Shown here: piece by piece, positions 1 through 11,968 of the stretch | Layout: each line of letters opens with the position of its first letter | How positions within the stretch are numbered: the stretch's first letter is position 1 | From: Notospermus geniculatus | Taxonomy: Eukaryota > Nemertea > Pilidiophora > Heteronemertea > Lineidae | NCBI GenBank assembly: GCA_002633025.1 | Contig: NMRB01000500.1 | Location: 98,881 to 162,880, forward strand | Direction of reading: 5' to 3' | DNA length: 64,000 bases | Translations under genes and position numbers: made by a program | The notes under the pieces: model-generated | Told to the model about the DNA's origin: nothing | Databases searched by the model: none | Seen by the model: the letters and a program-made list of their open reading frames with translations, nothing else

Positions 1-59
1 ACGGAATGTTTCTTTAGACCTACTAGGTATTGAATCAGAACAATTTTGGACTCTTCGTA
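1..59 (+). repeat. Dispersed repeat, copy 1 of 2
   Basis: About 58 bases starting ACGGAATGTTTCTTTAGACC match bases 12561-12619 with only one indel and one or two substitutions. The repeat may extend beyond the left edge of the window. Confidence 0.7.
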
Positions 60-507
60 TGAGCTCAACACAGATTTCTGATTTGATGGGCTTGCTGTGA
101 TGTCAAATACTTGACTTTTCCCATTCTCAGGAGCAGCACCAAACCATACCATACCAAAATCCTGAAACTTAAGAAACATTTCCAGTCCAACCTCAACTGA
201 GACAAAACTCAGAGGAATTACGCTAAAATTAGATTGAGATTCGTCAGTCGAACCACAAAAAGGGGTGTTTGTTTTCGTCACTTGAGGAACCTGAGTTGTG
301 ATCCTTGGGAAAACGGAAAGCTAGGCACTTGCAAATTGCGGGGATTATTTGTTGTGCTGGACAGAATAATCGCTGCAATTTGCAGCTTCATAGCTTTCTC
401 CATTTTCTCAAGGATTCAGGCTCAGTTGACGAAAACGAACAGCCCTTTTGCATGAACCTGGGTGGAGGTTTCCTGAAAATGGGTTTATATCAATGTACTA
501 GTACTGC

Positions 508-604
508 CATCCTCCCAGAGCAGGGCTTTGGTCTTGCTCCTCTTCATACACTTGTGAGTGGATGAAGAGGAGCGAGGTAGAAAAACCCCTGTTACGGGAG
601 GATG
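508..604. mobile_element. Foldback MITE, CATCCTCCC family, copy 1
   Basis: This is a roughly 97-bp hairpin with near-complete arms: CATCCTCCC...GGGCTTTGGTCTTGCTCC on the left and the inverse ending GGGAGGATG on the right. It is flanked by AGTACTGC and AGCACTGC, an 8-bp near-perfect target duplication that suggests a hAT-type element. Confidence 0.8.
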
Positions 605-1524
605 AGCACTGCTCCTGTTATTCTCAAGAATTGAGTATTTTTTTACCCTGTGATTTAAAATGGTGACAAATTAACGGTTGGTTTTCTGTTTGATTAACTT
701 TGGGTTGATGGCCTGTCTTTATGTTGCTCCAGAATGGATGATCCATGTTGGCTTGTTTGTCGCTTTCAGAAAAATGTTGCTGCTCGTTTGTGATTTGGGA
801 AAACAAAAGTTAACAACTGTCGCAGTTGAAAGAAAGTGACTGATGGGGGTTGTTAGCTTGGGAACAAGTTTCTATCCGGAAAATTCTTCCTGGTTTAAAA
901 AAAATCAGAGACAGTTTACACCTTGATTGTTGTCTTAAAATGAAGAATTTGTAAGTTTTTTTCCGACAGCAACTCAGATGACCAGGATGTAGCAAACTTC
1001 ACCAGTCAGTTCACGCTGCTGGATGAAAGTACAGTCCAGGTCCTTGTTCAATCAAGTTTTAGATCAGGGATAGGGGAAGCCCATGTACTCATTCCCTCCT
1101 CCAGTTGATATTATTTGACAACTTCCCAACCCTTAGTCTCTCTTCCTCTCTTAAAACATGAGCCTCCCTCAAGATGTGTACCAGCATTTCTAGAGATCTC
1201 TTTGTTCTCTGACCTGAGTCTTTCCTCTTTACCTGCTTAAAAAAGCTTTCGGTGTGCAGTCGAGTTTTTTAAGCGCTGCTACTGTTCATTGAAGGGGTGC
1301 TCAACAAGCACAACTTCAGTTTTGTTACCTGTGTATGAGCATGCTGGCCTTTTGTTGCTTTACTAGTATTTTTTGTCATTGAAAGTTGATGAAATGAGAT
1401 TGGTGTCCAATCTCAGATGTTGAGGGCCTAGTTCACAGCCCTGTGACCATGACTTTTCTCTCATACACAGTGGTGCCATTTTCAGCACCATTGTGTGGTG
1501 CGTGGTGCCACTGGTAACATGTAT

Positions 1525-1695
1525 CTGGTGATTGGTGCTGGCACCATTTGTGGAGTGATTGGTGCCATTGGTACCGCCAATGTATGGTGATTGGTGCCAT
1601 TGGTATCACCTCTGTGTGCTGATTGGTGCCATTGGTATCACCTCTGTATGCTGATTGGTGCCATTGGTATCACATCTGTGTACGGATTGGTGCAG
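1525..1695. repeat. Minisatellite, ~32-bp unit
   Basis: There are about five tandem units built on TGATTGGTGCCATTGGTATC followed by ACCTCTGTGTGC; the first ones are more diverged. No coding role is seen. Confidence 0.8.
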
Positions 1696-2194
1696 AAAGG
1701 TCAGCATTTCAGAAATAAGGAAGAAGGAATCCTATCCTTCAAATGTTGCATGTTGGTCTTTTGACTGTTCCTTTGCTCTTTTTCCAACCGTTCTGACATT
1801 GAAAATACATGCAACCACTTGGATTTGATGTACTTCTTGACAGATTCAGTGAATTATTGATGGATATTAGATTGAATTGAATATCTAATGACATTTTGTT
1901 GAATACGTGTGGCAGTTTCTATGCAGTTCATTCAAATTCTACGTTATCGATGTCAAGAGGTCATTGTTCGAGAACTGGACATGTGGACCTGACGTATCTC
2001 GCAATAATTTCCATTGGCATATCTTGTGGAGTATTACATCTTTGACCACTTTTGTATTGGACTTGCAGCAGCAGCGGAGCTGAATACTTGATGGGATTTC
2101 ATGGACAGAGGAGACTGCTCCTGGAAGCGATATATCCTGATCTGTACTCTTTGTAAAATGATAAAGGTCTTGTGAAATTGACATACCTTCTTCA

Positions 2195-2500
2195 CAGTCA
2201 GTTGGAGCTGCCCATGCCTTCTTCATGGTCAGAAGGAGCTGCTTATGCCTTCTTTACGGTCCATTCATGAGCTGATTATGCCTCCTTCATGATCAGAAGG
2301 AGCTGCTTGTGTGCCTTCTTCACAGTCCGTCCAGGAGCTGCTTATGCCTTCTTCATGGGCAGTTCAGGAGCTGCTGATGATGGCTTCTTCATGGGCAGTT
2401 CAGGAGCTGCTGCTGATGGCTTCTTCATGGGCAGTTCAGGAGCTGCTGATGGCTTCTTCATGGGTAGTTCAGGAGCTGCTGATGGCTTCTGGTCAGTTTA
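2195..2500. repeat. Minisatellite, 33-bp unit
   Basis: The array is built on CTTCTTCATGGGCAGTTCAG followed by GAGCTGCTGATGG. Four units are nearly identical at 2340-2490, with diverged units on the left. Because the unit is a multiple of three, two overlapping plus-strand frames stay open with 11-residue repeats (core MASSWAVQELL or FFMGSSGAADG). I treat these as by-products of the repeat. Confidence 0.8.
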
Positions 2501-4394
2501 GGAGAGTCTACTTATGCCTTCTTCACAATCAGTTGAGGCATCACCTATGCCTTTTCCCATTGTCTTCATGGTCAGAAAGAGCTGCTTGTTGCCAATGACA
2601 ATATGGGCAGGTAGAATAACAGATTGGGCCGTGATTGCAACTTCAGTCAAACCGACCAAGTGTAACCGTTTCGAATTCGCTGTTGTTTTCAATACGTCTG
2701 AAGCCAATTAACTACTCACAGCAGTTTCTGGTTGAATGTATCAATACATTTTTCACCTTCAATGCTAAGGAAGAATGAGCACGAGGCAGCTACCAATTTT
2801 ATAGCTAATTTATTGAAGGAAATCAATGTCGATATTTCATCATGCCTGCTAAAACGTTATCAAAATGGTTTAAGACGGTATGAAAATCAAAAGTTACGTT
2901 CAGTTGCTGGGTGATTAGAGTTGAAGCTGCGGTGGTGAAAAGAACTGCTGATGCCAGATTGGCGAATTTGAAGTAATGCCATCTGTGAGAAAACACTGGA
3001 AAGGAACCAATTTCCGAGTTTAACTGGTCTTTTCAAGTTCTGATCAGGAACATGGAAAGTGTTCAACGATGTTGATGATGGAAAGTCTCCATCTTTTGGC
3101 ATTTGAAGGTCTAGTTTTCTGCCATCATCGACATTGCTGTTGGATAAAATCTTCACACATGATCGATTCTTGTTGATATTCACAAGAGAACGTTTGGATT
3201 GCAAATTCGTGAGAATGCTGCGTGAATTTCATACTTGCTATAACAGGTGAGAATTTTAGATCTAGGCCGTTTATACTAATCCTATCACTAACAATGTGTG
3301 ATACATTTCAAGTGGACAAAAAACTTTATTGCAGAGCACTTCCGTGTCCTTTGATTTCATTCGTTACATCATCTGGAATTTAAATTTGCTTTACCCGGTA
3401 ATTGCCCCTCTCAGAACTGCTAAAGGAATTTCAAGCCCTTTTCCTCAACTCTCTTCGAAGGCTCCAGATTGGGCAATATCAGAGACCCTTATTTCATTGC
3501 TTTTGAAAACTTCGTCTAAACTTTCTTCAGTTTTGCAGTCCTGCAATGCAGTTGTTGAACCTCTGTCTTGCACCTTTCCTTCATCTGTAGTGTTGTGAGG
3601 AATCTTTTGCACATTTGAAGCTTTCTTTACCTGAATAACATTGGCTTCTCTTTTAGCCAATTTTGTTTTCAGACTTCAAGGCCTAACTCAGCAGGCAAAT
3701 ATGCAGTGCCTGGCATCACCCTGGGGTACCAAATATCAAGCTAGCAGTTGTACGTCCGCACCAACAGAAGGCTTGCTGTATCCAACTCGTTTCCCCAAGC
3801 TTGCCGTGGAATTGTCCTTGACTGCTTGTTGTTTGTGACTCGCACTCTGTCCCCGTATCTCGTCACATTTTGTGTTCAAGATGCAGTAATGCGCTCTCTT
3901 TTTGCAGATCATGTATTGTACACAGTCCACCGCATGATGCAGACAACGGCGATGAGAACTGGAGGTTGGTAGTATTTTTCATCCACTCCAGCCATGCCTG
4001 ATCATCTTTTATTTCCTAACAATAAATTCCTTTATTTTTCACGCAGTCCCTGTACAGAGTTCATGTATCCTGTAGTACAGTGCTTCACTTTAGATGTTGC
4101 TTTGTTTCCAGTTCCAATTCCAAAGAAGGAGGCGTTTTTCACACCATCATGCTTATTTTGTAGTGAAATATACATAGGTCATCTAGATACATTATCAAAG
4201 TCTGATGATTCCTGGCCATCCGGGTATGTTCTTAAATCCTGTATGAGAAAAAGTGATAGTTGCCTGGATGCAAGAAGTGGTATCATCACATTCAGTTCAA
4301 TTGCAAATGACAGCTTTATAGTTTAAATGCAAGCTTATTATGCTCCCGAAGCTTTTGCTCCCTGAACGATACATCCTTGAGGCAACACTCTCCA

Positions 4395-4558
4395 AAAGGA
4401 GCAGCCAGCCGTGCTTATTGCCAAAAGATGGCAGCAAAGTTATAGCGGACCAATACTAAGAACATTCTTGCCATTGGTGTTCAATCAACCATGACTGGGT
4501 CTGTTCAGCATTGAATTCGACCGTAATGACGCCTACTGACTGATGACAGCTGCTATTG
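4395..4558. mobile_element. AATAGGAGC MITE, copy 1 (degenerate)
   Basis: This copy shares internal sequence TATTGCCAAAAGATGG, GCAGCAAAGT and GGACCAATAC with the copies at 9084, 36594 and 41649. Its ends, AGGAGCAGCCAGCC and GACAGCTGCTATT, are diverged inverted repeats. Confidence 0.7.
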
Positions 4559-4649
4559 CTTTGCAAATCAGAGCAATGGTTCATCAATCTGCACAACTTC
4601 ATTCTTAATAGGTAACGAGACTCAGTCTTGTATCTTATGGGCTGTAGAA

Positions 4650-4955
4650 ACAATTTTGAATGCTTATGTTCTTCTTCCATAAGAGGAGTAACACCCAACT
4701 CTTCATCTCCAACCTAGTTGGTAGTAAGAGTAAAACTTTCATATTGGCTTTAGAAATACTTCAGAAATGGTTGATAAAAATGACTGTGTTCTCTGTCCAC
4801 TGCAAGAAGCAGCACCCAAAGCTTTGTCTCATGTATGGGAGTTAAATTGTCATACTTGCTTCAGAAATACTTTGGAAATTGTTGATGAAGATGACTATCT
4901 TCTTTTTCCAATAGTAGAGCAACACCCAACATTTCTTCTCTATCATGAGTGAAAT
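4650..4955. repeat. Degenerate tandem repeat, ~110-bp unit
   Basis: About two and a half diverged units share CTTTAGAAATACTTCAGAAA, GTTGAT and GCAACACCCAA. Confidence 0.55.
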
Positions 4956-5476
4956 TTTCTGTTCTTTGCTTTTTCAGTCCTCGTCTCATGTTGTACTGTA
5001 ATGTAATACTGCTCATGCATGCTGCAACTCCTCTCTGAGTTTTCAGGAAAGATCATCTTCTCATGACAATCACTGCAAATGGAGATATCATGTACTGCTA
5101 ACTTTTTGCCGCAAGGGTTCCAAAGTCGCCATACTTCGGAATACTGTCAGACTGTATAGAACAACATTTCATTACTGTCTGCTTTTCTCCTTGTGCCATG
5201 TCTGTATCTTGAGTTAAAGAAATTAGTGTTGTTTGGTGCCTTGGATCATCTTGCCTCTAAAGCTTCATACCGTTTGATCAGTTTATCTGGTGTTGTATAA
5301 CCCCTGTGACACTGGTGTTCCCTGTCTTGAGATAGATGTGACCTTTTGTCGTTTCTGGTTACAGACAATTTCAACAACGTGTCAAAATCATGTTGAACTT
5401 TCGTAGATTCAAGTTGTGTAGTTTTGCAAAGCCCCCAAACGCTTTGCCATGAATCAATGCCACTATGCCGGTGTTT

Positions 5477-5850
5477 GAGGTCACAGCTGGTGCATAACGT
5501 TGAAATGGTGGCTGACCTTGGTTCTGTGTTTGAGGTCACTGCTGGTGCATGACCTTGAAATGGTGGCTGACCTTGGCTCTCTGAGGTCACAGCCGGTGCA
5601 TGACCTTGAAATGGTGGCTGGCATTGGTTCTGTATTTGAGGTCACAGCCGGTGCATGACCTTGAAATGGTGGCTGGCATTGGTTCTGTATTTGAGGTCAC
5701 TGCTGGTGCATGGCCTTGAAATGGTTGCTGACATTGGTACTGTGTTTGAGGTCACTGCTGGTGCATGACCTTGAAATGGTTGCTGTCATTGGTACTGTGT
5801 TTGAGGTCACAGCTGGTGCATGACCTTGAAACGGTGGCTGCCATCAGGCC
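5477..5850. repeat. Minisatellite, ~55-bp unit, 7 copies
   Basis: Seven units each start GAGGTCAC and contain CTGGTGCATGACCTTGAAAT followed by GGTGGCTG. The fourth base group alternates between AGCTGG, AGCCGG and TGCTGG. Confidence 0.9.
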
Positions 5851-6642
5851 TATCAATGTATCAACTCGCAGCCCTTTTGCCTTTTGGCCTTGACGAATGA
5901 TATGATAGTTTTCAATTTGTACAAGGATAACCTGATGCTGAGCTACATTTGAAGATCAGCAACCCTGGCCGCAACACTGACACAAATTAATCCGGATGAA
6001 CTTGGTCAATCTATTCCGTTTTTCGCTGAAGGGGTAATTTTTCGGTCTACCAACATGGATATGAGGTACTGAGTCGACCAGATCAATAGGTGCTTACATA
6101 TGCATTGGAATCCAGAGTGCAGTCTTGAGTGGGTTCTGTCGAGTTAGCAGCATATTCGACGACCCTCCTCTAGTAGCCAGGAGATGGGATGGGTGTCTGG
6201 AGGACTGTAGCTCAACAGGTTTCTCTATTCAGGTATCTATGGATGCCCTGTCTAGGGTTGCATAATCCAATATTTTGCTCTCAAGGAGAATGCTAATGCT
6301 CAGTGGGAAATCTTGCTTTCAAAAATGAAAATGACTCCCAAGCCAAACAAATGCTGCCCTCTGCTTCATCTCCGCATCAGATGATTAACGATTCTTACAC
6401 GTAAATGCTCTTAGATCTTTCCTAACTAATGGTAGTAATAGTGCAATGACAAGGCCATTAAAGATATGAATTGTAATTGATTTGTTTTGGCACTTGATGT
6501 CATGTGTGATTTAGGTGGCATGACAGATGCAATCTCCTTGATTCGCAGTCAAATTGTTGCAAAATGAATGTTTTATTTTAGTCTAAAGTAGCAGTTTCAA
6601 ATTTCAATAATCCTACATGTATTAAGATTATATTGTTCTTAA

Positions 6643-6836
6643 AGGAGCACGTTATTGGATCTCAAATGCGTTATTCGACTGCCGACGTAGAGGGAGCCAC
6701 CTAGCGGCAGTAAGATGAACGACAAAAATGCATTACAAAATGTAGGTAGTATAAATCGGGTCAATTCACCGTCCCTGGGTTGGAGAGTGGCGCCGTGGCG
6801 CCGGCTGTCGAGAAAAAGTGGCAATACCGTGGTCCT
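6643..6836. mobile_element. piggyBac-like MITE, 194 bp
   Basis: The ends AGGAGCACGTTATTG and CAATACCGTGGTCCT form imperfect inverted repeats, flanked on both sides by TTAA (6639-6642 and 6837-6840). A TTAA duplication is the mark of piggyBac-type insertion. No transposase is present. Confidence 0.72.
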
Positions 6837-6867
6837 TTAAGAGTATACTGCTTTTACTGCTGATAAC

Positions 6868-6965
6868 AACCTCCCACCACAGGGCTTTGGTCTCGCTCCC
6901 ACACGAAGTGTGTGCAGCGTATGAAGTCACAAGGAGTGAGACCAAGCCCTGCGATGGGAGGATGG
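6868..6965. mobile_element. Foldback MITE, CATCCTCCC family, copy 2
   Basis: The arms run CCTCCCACCACAGGGCTTTG and CAAGCCCTGCGATGGGAGGATG. The centre (CACACGAAGTGTGTGCAGCGTATGAAG in part) differs from copies 1 and 3. The target duplication is poorly preserved. Confidence 0.75.
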
Positions 6966-7484
6966 CTTATCTCCGCTGCAAAGAACATGTACCGGTACTC
7001 TTTTTACTGCTGCTAAGAACACTCAGCTGCAACTTAAAAGGCTGGTATTTTCACTGCTCAGTTACTTTTGGTCATCTCTAGGGTAATCTTCACGAGGTGA
7101 ACATGCCACAACTAGCTCAGCAGTCGTATGAACGTCACAGAAGGTACACGGAATAATCCATTTACTTGATAGCTCGTGGCGCCAGGTCACCCATGGCAAC
7201 CACTGCGGTTTGTGACTTTGCACCTCAGCGATCAGCAGTGGACAGTCTTGTGGTACAATCCTCCTTTGCAATTATGTCCAGATTGTTGCTGTGATTTAGA
7301 GAGGGCGGGATGTCAGATCGGATGACGACGTGTACGGCTCTGGTCAGATTGCGGGCGCCGACGACTGCTGTGTACACAGTATGGAGGAGGTCTAATTCTT
7401 ATGGCCGCACTATGTGACTAGTCAGAGTAGTCATTTGATAGTTCAGGTGATCTTTTAGGCTCTTGGAATTTGTACTCTTTGATG

Positions 7485-7535
7485 ATGCAGGTTTTCTCTG
7501 GAGTGGCGCTCTGGTTTCCTCCTACTGAACATTAA
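7485..7535 (+). repeat. Fragment of GTTTCCTCCTGCTGTACATT repeat
   Basis: This short match to the tail of the SINE at 42695 has GCAGGTTTTCTCTGGAGTGG then GGTTTCCTCCTACTGAACATT. It is probably a decayed SINE tail. Confidence 0.45.
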
Positions 7536-7979
7536 TTTGATATGGAGATAATAATGGCAATGCTATATTTGGCTCTATAGAACATTTTCTGACTGATGGC
7601 CACACCAGCTTCAAAAGGAAATCAGTTGCAGAAGATCCATCATATTGATTTTAGATGTGGTAAAGGTAATGCCTGGCCTTGCGCTTCAAGGACGGTCTTC
7701 AGTCCTCAACAGAAGGAGCCAATCTTGACATTCTGAACTCAGTAACCAGTACTTAAAAGGTCATCCAATAGAGGCAAGTTCGTGTACTGTAATTACTGAT
7801 AATCATTAGTCCAGTGGGCCATGATGAAAAAGAATAGTTTATTTAATTGAAGGGAATCTTCCGAGTTAATGGGAAAGCCAAGAGATCAATGCCTAAAAAT
7901 ATCGTCAGAAGGTTAGCTAATCAGTGGATGAGCTGAATGGCTGCTGGCCAGTTCTCACTTCAAACTGACAAGACGAATT

Positions 7980-8097
7980 AAGCTGCGTTTACCAGACATC
8001 CGGAATACGGTATACGGGATGCGGAAGCGATATGTTGTATGCGAAAATGCATAGCATTTTCTGCTTCCGCATTCCCGGTGTCCGGTAAACGCAGCTT
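7980..8097. mobile_element. Palindromic MITE, 118 bp
   Basis: The inverted ends are AAGCTGCGTTTACCAGACAT and ACACCGGGAATGCGGAAGC reversed, closing with GGTAAACGCAGCTT. The arms cover most of the element. Confidence 0.75.
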
Positions 8098-8191
8098 TGT
8101 AGTCTTTCTGTCCCCGTTCACATAGTGGTTGAAGGTCTGAGCATCTTGGGCTGATCATCGTACCAGATACCTACGGAGATATAGACAAGTT

Positions 8192-8325
8192 TCGCTAGCA
8201 AGCCATCTTGCCAAAATTTGGTCATCACCATGGGGATTCTCTTCCAGAGTAATGATTGGTTCTCCCATCCCCAGCAGGGGAAATCACCATGACGATGACC
8301 TACTTTTGGTAAAATGGTTGCTAAC
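8192..8325. mobile_element. Palindromic MITE, GCTAGCAGCCATCTTGCC family, copy 1
   Basis: The left arm reads AGCCATCTTGCCAAAATTTG and GTCATCACCATGG; the right arm is its diverged inverse. A better copy lies at 55550-55678. Confidence 0.75.
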
Positions 8326-8772
8326 CAAACTCATCTATACTGTACCCAATGCCGCTGTAGCGTTCTATTGCATACCTTCACTCAGATTACGATCCATCAT
8401 TGGACACCTTACACCAATCCTTCTCAAGTTGTTTACTCATTCAGGGACGAAATCTCCAAATGATAGATGGCATATCCGCCCTGTGTAGTGGTTACCATGG
8501 CAATGTGATTAAATAATTGATCGTCCCTCCTTAAGTTAAATCCCTCCCTTCTAGGTGGGAATGATGGCAATCATAAAAGCCATGACAAAAGATAATTTGA
8601 TTGATTTTGAGGGATTAGGGGTGATCTGTTGGGTCGGCCATGATGATTGCTCTCGGCTGATGTCAAATGAGGACGTCTGTTGCAGAATCGTGTTTGGAAA
8701 TTGGAATTTAGAGAAAACCGTGTTGAAATTGATTGAGTATTAAGTGAGCCAGAGGTAAAAAATCGACACAAA

Positions 8773-8850
8773 AGCCCCGTTTCAACTGTGACGGGTTCCG
8801 CTGTGTTTTGTGGTATAAGTGTTTTTGTGCGGTTTTCACATGGTTTGGAG
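8773..8850. repeat. CCGTTTCCAC-type palindromic element, half
   Basis: CCCCGTTTCAACTGTGACGG and GTGTTTTGTGG match, inverted, the sequence CCACAAAACGTGGGGAAATG..GGTGGAAACGGAG at 9331-9367. The pair may be the ends of one element now split by other MITEs. Confidence 0.45.
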
Positions 8851-8890
8851 AGTCCTATGCTTTAGCAAAACATTCTGTTCGATTATCCCA

Positions 8891-9015
8891 ATGGCTGGTA
8901 TATTCATAAAAGTAAGCAAATGCTTTTGCTTAAAATTTTCACAGCAATGTCCAATGTAAATGTACTACAAAACTTGAAGTAAAAGCATTTGCTAACTTTT
9001 ATGAATATCAGCCAA
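8891..9015. mobile_element. Palindromic MITE, TATTCATAAAAG family, copy 1
   Basis: The ends ATGGCTGGTATATTCATAAA and TTTATGAATATCAGCCAAT, with subterminal GCAAATGCTTTT, are inverted repeats around a short centre with TCCAATGTAAATGTACT. Other copies are at 19527 and 47919. Confidence 0.8.
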
Positions 9016-9083
9016 TGGCTGTGGAAACAACACCAGTCAACGCAAACCATGGGGGAAATGATGTAGTGGAGACGGAGCTGAGC

Positions 9084-9256
9084 GAATAGGAGCTGTCAGT
9101 GAGTTGACCAATAGGTGTCACTACGGCCCAATTCAATGCATGTAGCGGGCCCATTCATTCCTGATTGAGCACCAATCAAGAGAAGTTTCTTTTGTATTGG
9201 TCCGCCAGAACTGTGCTGCCATCTTTTGGCAATACGTACAGCTGACTGCTCCTAAT
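9084..9256. mobile_element. AATAGGAGC MITE, copy 2
   Basis: The ends are AATAGGAGCTGTCAG and CTGACTGCTCCTAAT. Internal sequence GACCAATAGGTGTCACTACG and TGCCATCTTTTGGCAATA identifies the family, in the opposite orientation to copies at 36594 and 41649. Confidence 0.82.
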
Positions 9257-9369
9257 AGAACAGAGAAAGCTTCTTGTAATACTTTCTGGCTCTATCTGTC
9301 ACAGAATATCATATGAATCCACAGATTTTCCACAAAACGTGGGGAAATGCTGTGGTGGAAACGGAGTTA

Positions 9370-10800
9370 GACAAATTGGAACTGAGAGAAGGTTTTCTGT
9401 TCTTTCTGGCTCTGTATTTCATAGAATATCCTACGAAGCCATATAGTTTTCTTCTGTTATAGCACACTTAGCCAATTAGCGAAGATTCAGCATTGATTTT
9501 ACCCTCAACGCTGACGATATGAAGCAGACGATACCTACACTCACGTAGCAACGTCCTGTTGATGACAAAACGTCACGTTAATCCTATGTGAGATGAATTG
9601 TAGCTTAATATGAATCAGAAACCGGCCTCCGGGCGTGATTTATCATGGTTCCTGTTCGTGACGACATCAGCTTGCTTCATTATGGAGGGGTTGGAGGGAG
9701 GGAATATATGCTTCTTGTATGTTCAGTAGTGCGGACAACGTCTTGATAGTGGCTGTACCAGAAACTCAGACCTTCAAGTATGGTGGTACCTCCTTTAGCG
9801 GACACTTGTGCCAGGAGAGGAGGAGATATCGGGAGGGGTATAGGGAGGGGGCAAGGAGGAGTTAATACCGGGAGGGGGTTGTCCAGGGATCAACGTCCTA
9901 GAGGGACGATGACTAGGGGCAGATGTCAGAGAAAGCTATGCCTTAACCTTGGCCTACAACCAAGGTAGGTAGTTTAGCCACCTCTTCGCCATTGATAAGA
10001 AGATGTCTCAAAGACATGAGGAAGTTATTCCTTCAGTGGATGACCAGCCGAAGAATGGGCTCAAACACATCTCAGGGACAAAATCTGTTGGTCCCGATGG
10101 TGACCAATAAGTGGAGTGCCCACTATCTCATACGCTAAGCTCTTGCACGCTAAGCCAGAAATAAAAAATCTCCTCGCCTTGCTCCGTTCAGATATATTCA
10201 GAACCCATCTATTTTCCATTGCCAGGGGACCAGCGCGACAAGACGATGTCTGGCTTCTCGTCGAGGACTTGTAGCTTCTGCTTCCTCTTTCCTTCCTGCA
10301 GCTATCAACTGTTTTAGGAAATCGATACATCAGTCGTTAATGTTCCAGGAATTGGATTATTGAATCAAAGTGTTGCCTTATTGGTCATTAGCATATTCAT
10401 CGGAAGTCTCTTTTGGCTGATGTTGACCAGCGACGGTCTGAGATGGCAAACCTTTTCAGACTTCCCCGTTCAGAGAGTGGCAGACTGGTAACTTGTTGCT
10501 TTATCTCATAATTGGTTGTCTGGGAATCACCAGTTGTTGCTCATAATGCCCGTGAAACCTGTGAAGAGCTCGTGGCGGTGAACACAGGGCCATCTTCTGC
10601 CTGAGAGGAGGCAAGCTTGTCATATCAGTCTCATTAGTCTTACGCATGTCACCTGATTGACTGGCGCCCAGGCTTCATTAGGTTTTCCCCTGAAAAAAAG
10701 AAGCCGCTTTTGTTAGACATAGAACGGGCTGATCTGCTTAATCTGGTGGGAAAAGGTGCATGCTGTTATGAAGTTGGCATCACTCTTGGATGGAGTGATG
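9370..10800. other. 1.4 kb with no recognised gene
   Basis: There are only short frames. A GA-rich patch with GGGAGGGG repeats lies at 9815-9880. Confidence 0.5.
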
Positions 10801-10805
10801 AGCAC

Positions 10806-11072
10806 CAGGGCCCTGTTTCATAAAGCTAATGGTACGGTCCTCCCTCGCTATTACGAACCCTTCGGTACTAATGCGGAGTTCGTAATAACGAGGATTTACA
10901 TACATGTCATGAACTTTTGGGAGCCAGACGTTGGGTTCGTAATATCCGGGAGTTCGTAAAATCGAGGTTCGTAAGAGCGAGGGTGCACTGTGCCATTAAA
11001 TTCAATGCATTTTCTATTTGGTTAAAGATACATGTACCATTAGCCTGAAGTCACTTTATGAACCAGGGCCCA
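10806..11072. mobile_element. Nested MITEs: GGGCCCTG outer, ACGAAC inner
   Basis: The outer element has ends AGGGCCCTGTTTCATAAAG and CTTTATGAACCAGGGCCC. Inside it, roughly 10838-10988, is a second palindromic element with ends CCCTCGCTATTACGAAC and GTTCGTAAGAGCGAGGG and internal GTTCGTAATAACGAGG motifs. The inner one must have inserted later. Confidence 0.75.
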
Positions 11073-11968
11073 TCCTTATAACTCAATTCATTTACTCTTT
11101 TGGCGCATTATTCCTTGACGTATAACCAATCACAACCTGTGGGCCGACGTCTTCACCATTGGGCCTATCATCGGTTGTTGGTGGTGTTTGGTACCTCGGT
11201 GGGTTAACTTCTGAAAACTTCTTCTAAGATGCATCAGCGTTAATGGTGTTTTATTTTTTGTCATTTCCCACCTCAAGAGCTTACCAGAGATGTCCTCTTC
11301 CATGATTATCTGCCCACTCCATTATCTTTGAAAATTGGAAATTTTCTTGCATATTTTTCCTGGATTATCGTCAGATCAAAGACATGCTGGCACTGTCGTT
11401 TCATAAGCCGATCGTGGTGATTGTAATATTATCCTTACCGACCTCAAGTAGAGATCGACATCAAAACACTTGATGGGTTTCCGCGGTGGCAAATACGTTT
11501 CCATGGTTACATTTTGGCGACGTTTTCCCTGGATTGGTCTTGGCCGAAGTCTGGTCGGATAGCTTCCTCCGGTGAGCACCACTGGTCATGTTAAATGAGG
11601 CGTGAAGTGTCCGATTGTACCTATGATGGGTATTTGTCCATCGATTACGTTTAACATCGGGAAGAGCACGGTCGATGGGTCTCGGCAAATGTTGCCAATT
11701 CTGATTGAAATCACACGGTTATTGGAGGGTGGTTTCTATGAATACTGAAGGGCCCTGCTGGCCATAAACATCAGAGCAGCTGTGCTTCTGTGCCGTTCTC
11801 ACAGGGCGACAGATCCACCAATATTTCTTATTTTGGTGCTTGACTTGAGATGCTTTGGCTTATGACTGAGATAACAGGAGGTGGTGGCGAGTTTGGCGAT
11901 CTTCTGATCAGCGGCAACCATGGCCTTCAGGGAGTTGTGTTTTGGGAAGTCATCAAGGGTAACATCTT

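Noticed and set aside
2289-2598. Secreted or membrane repeat protein with 11-residue repeats
   Set aside because: Two frames are equally open over the 33-base minisatellite, and the flanks do not look coding.
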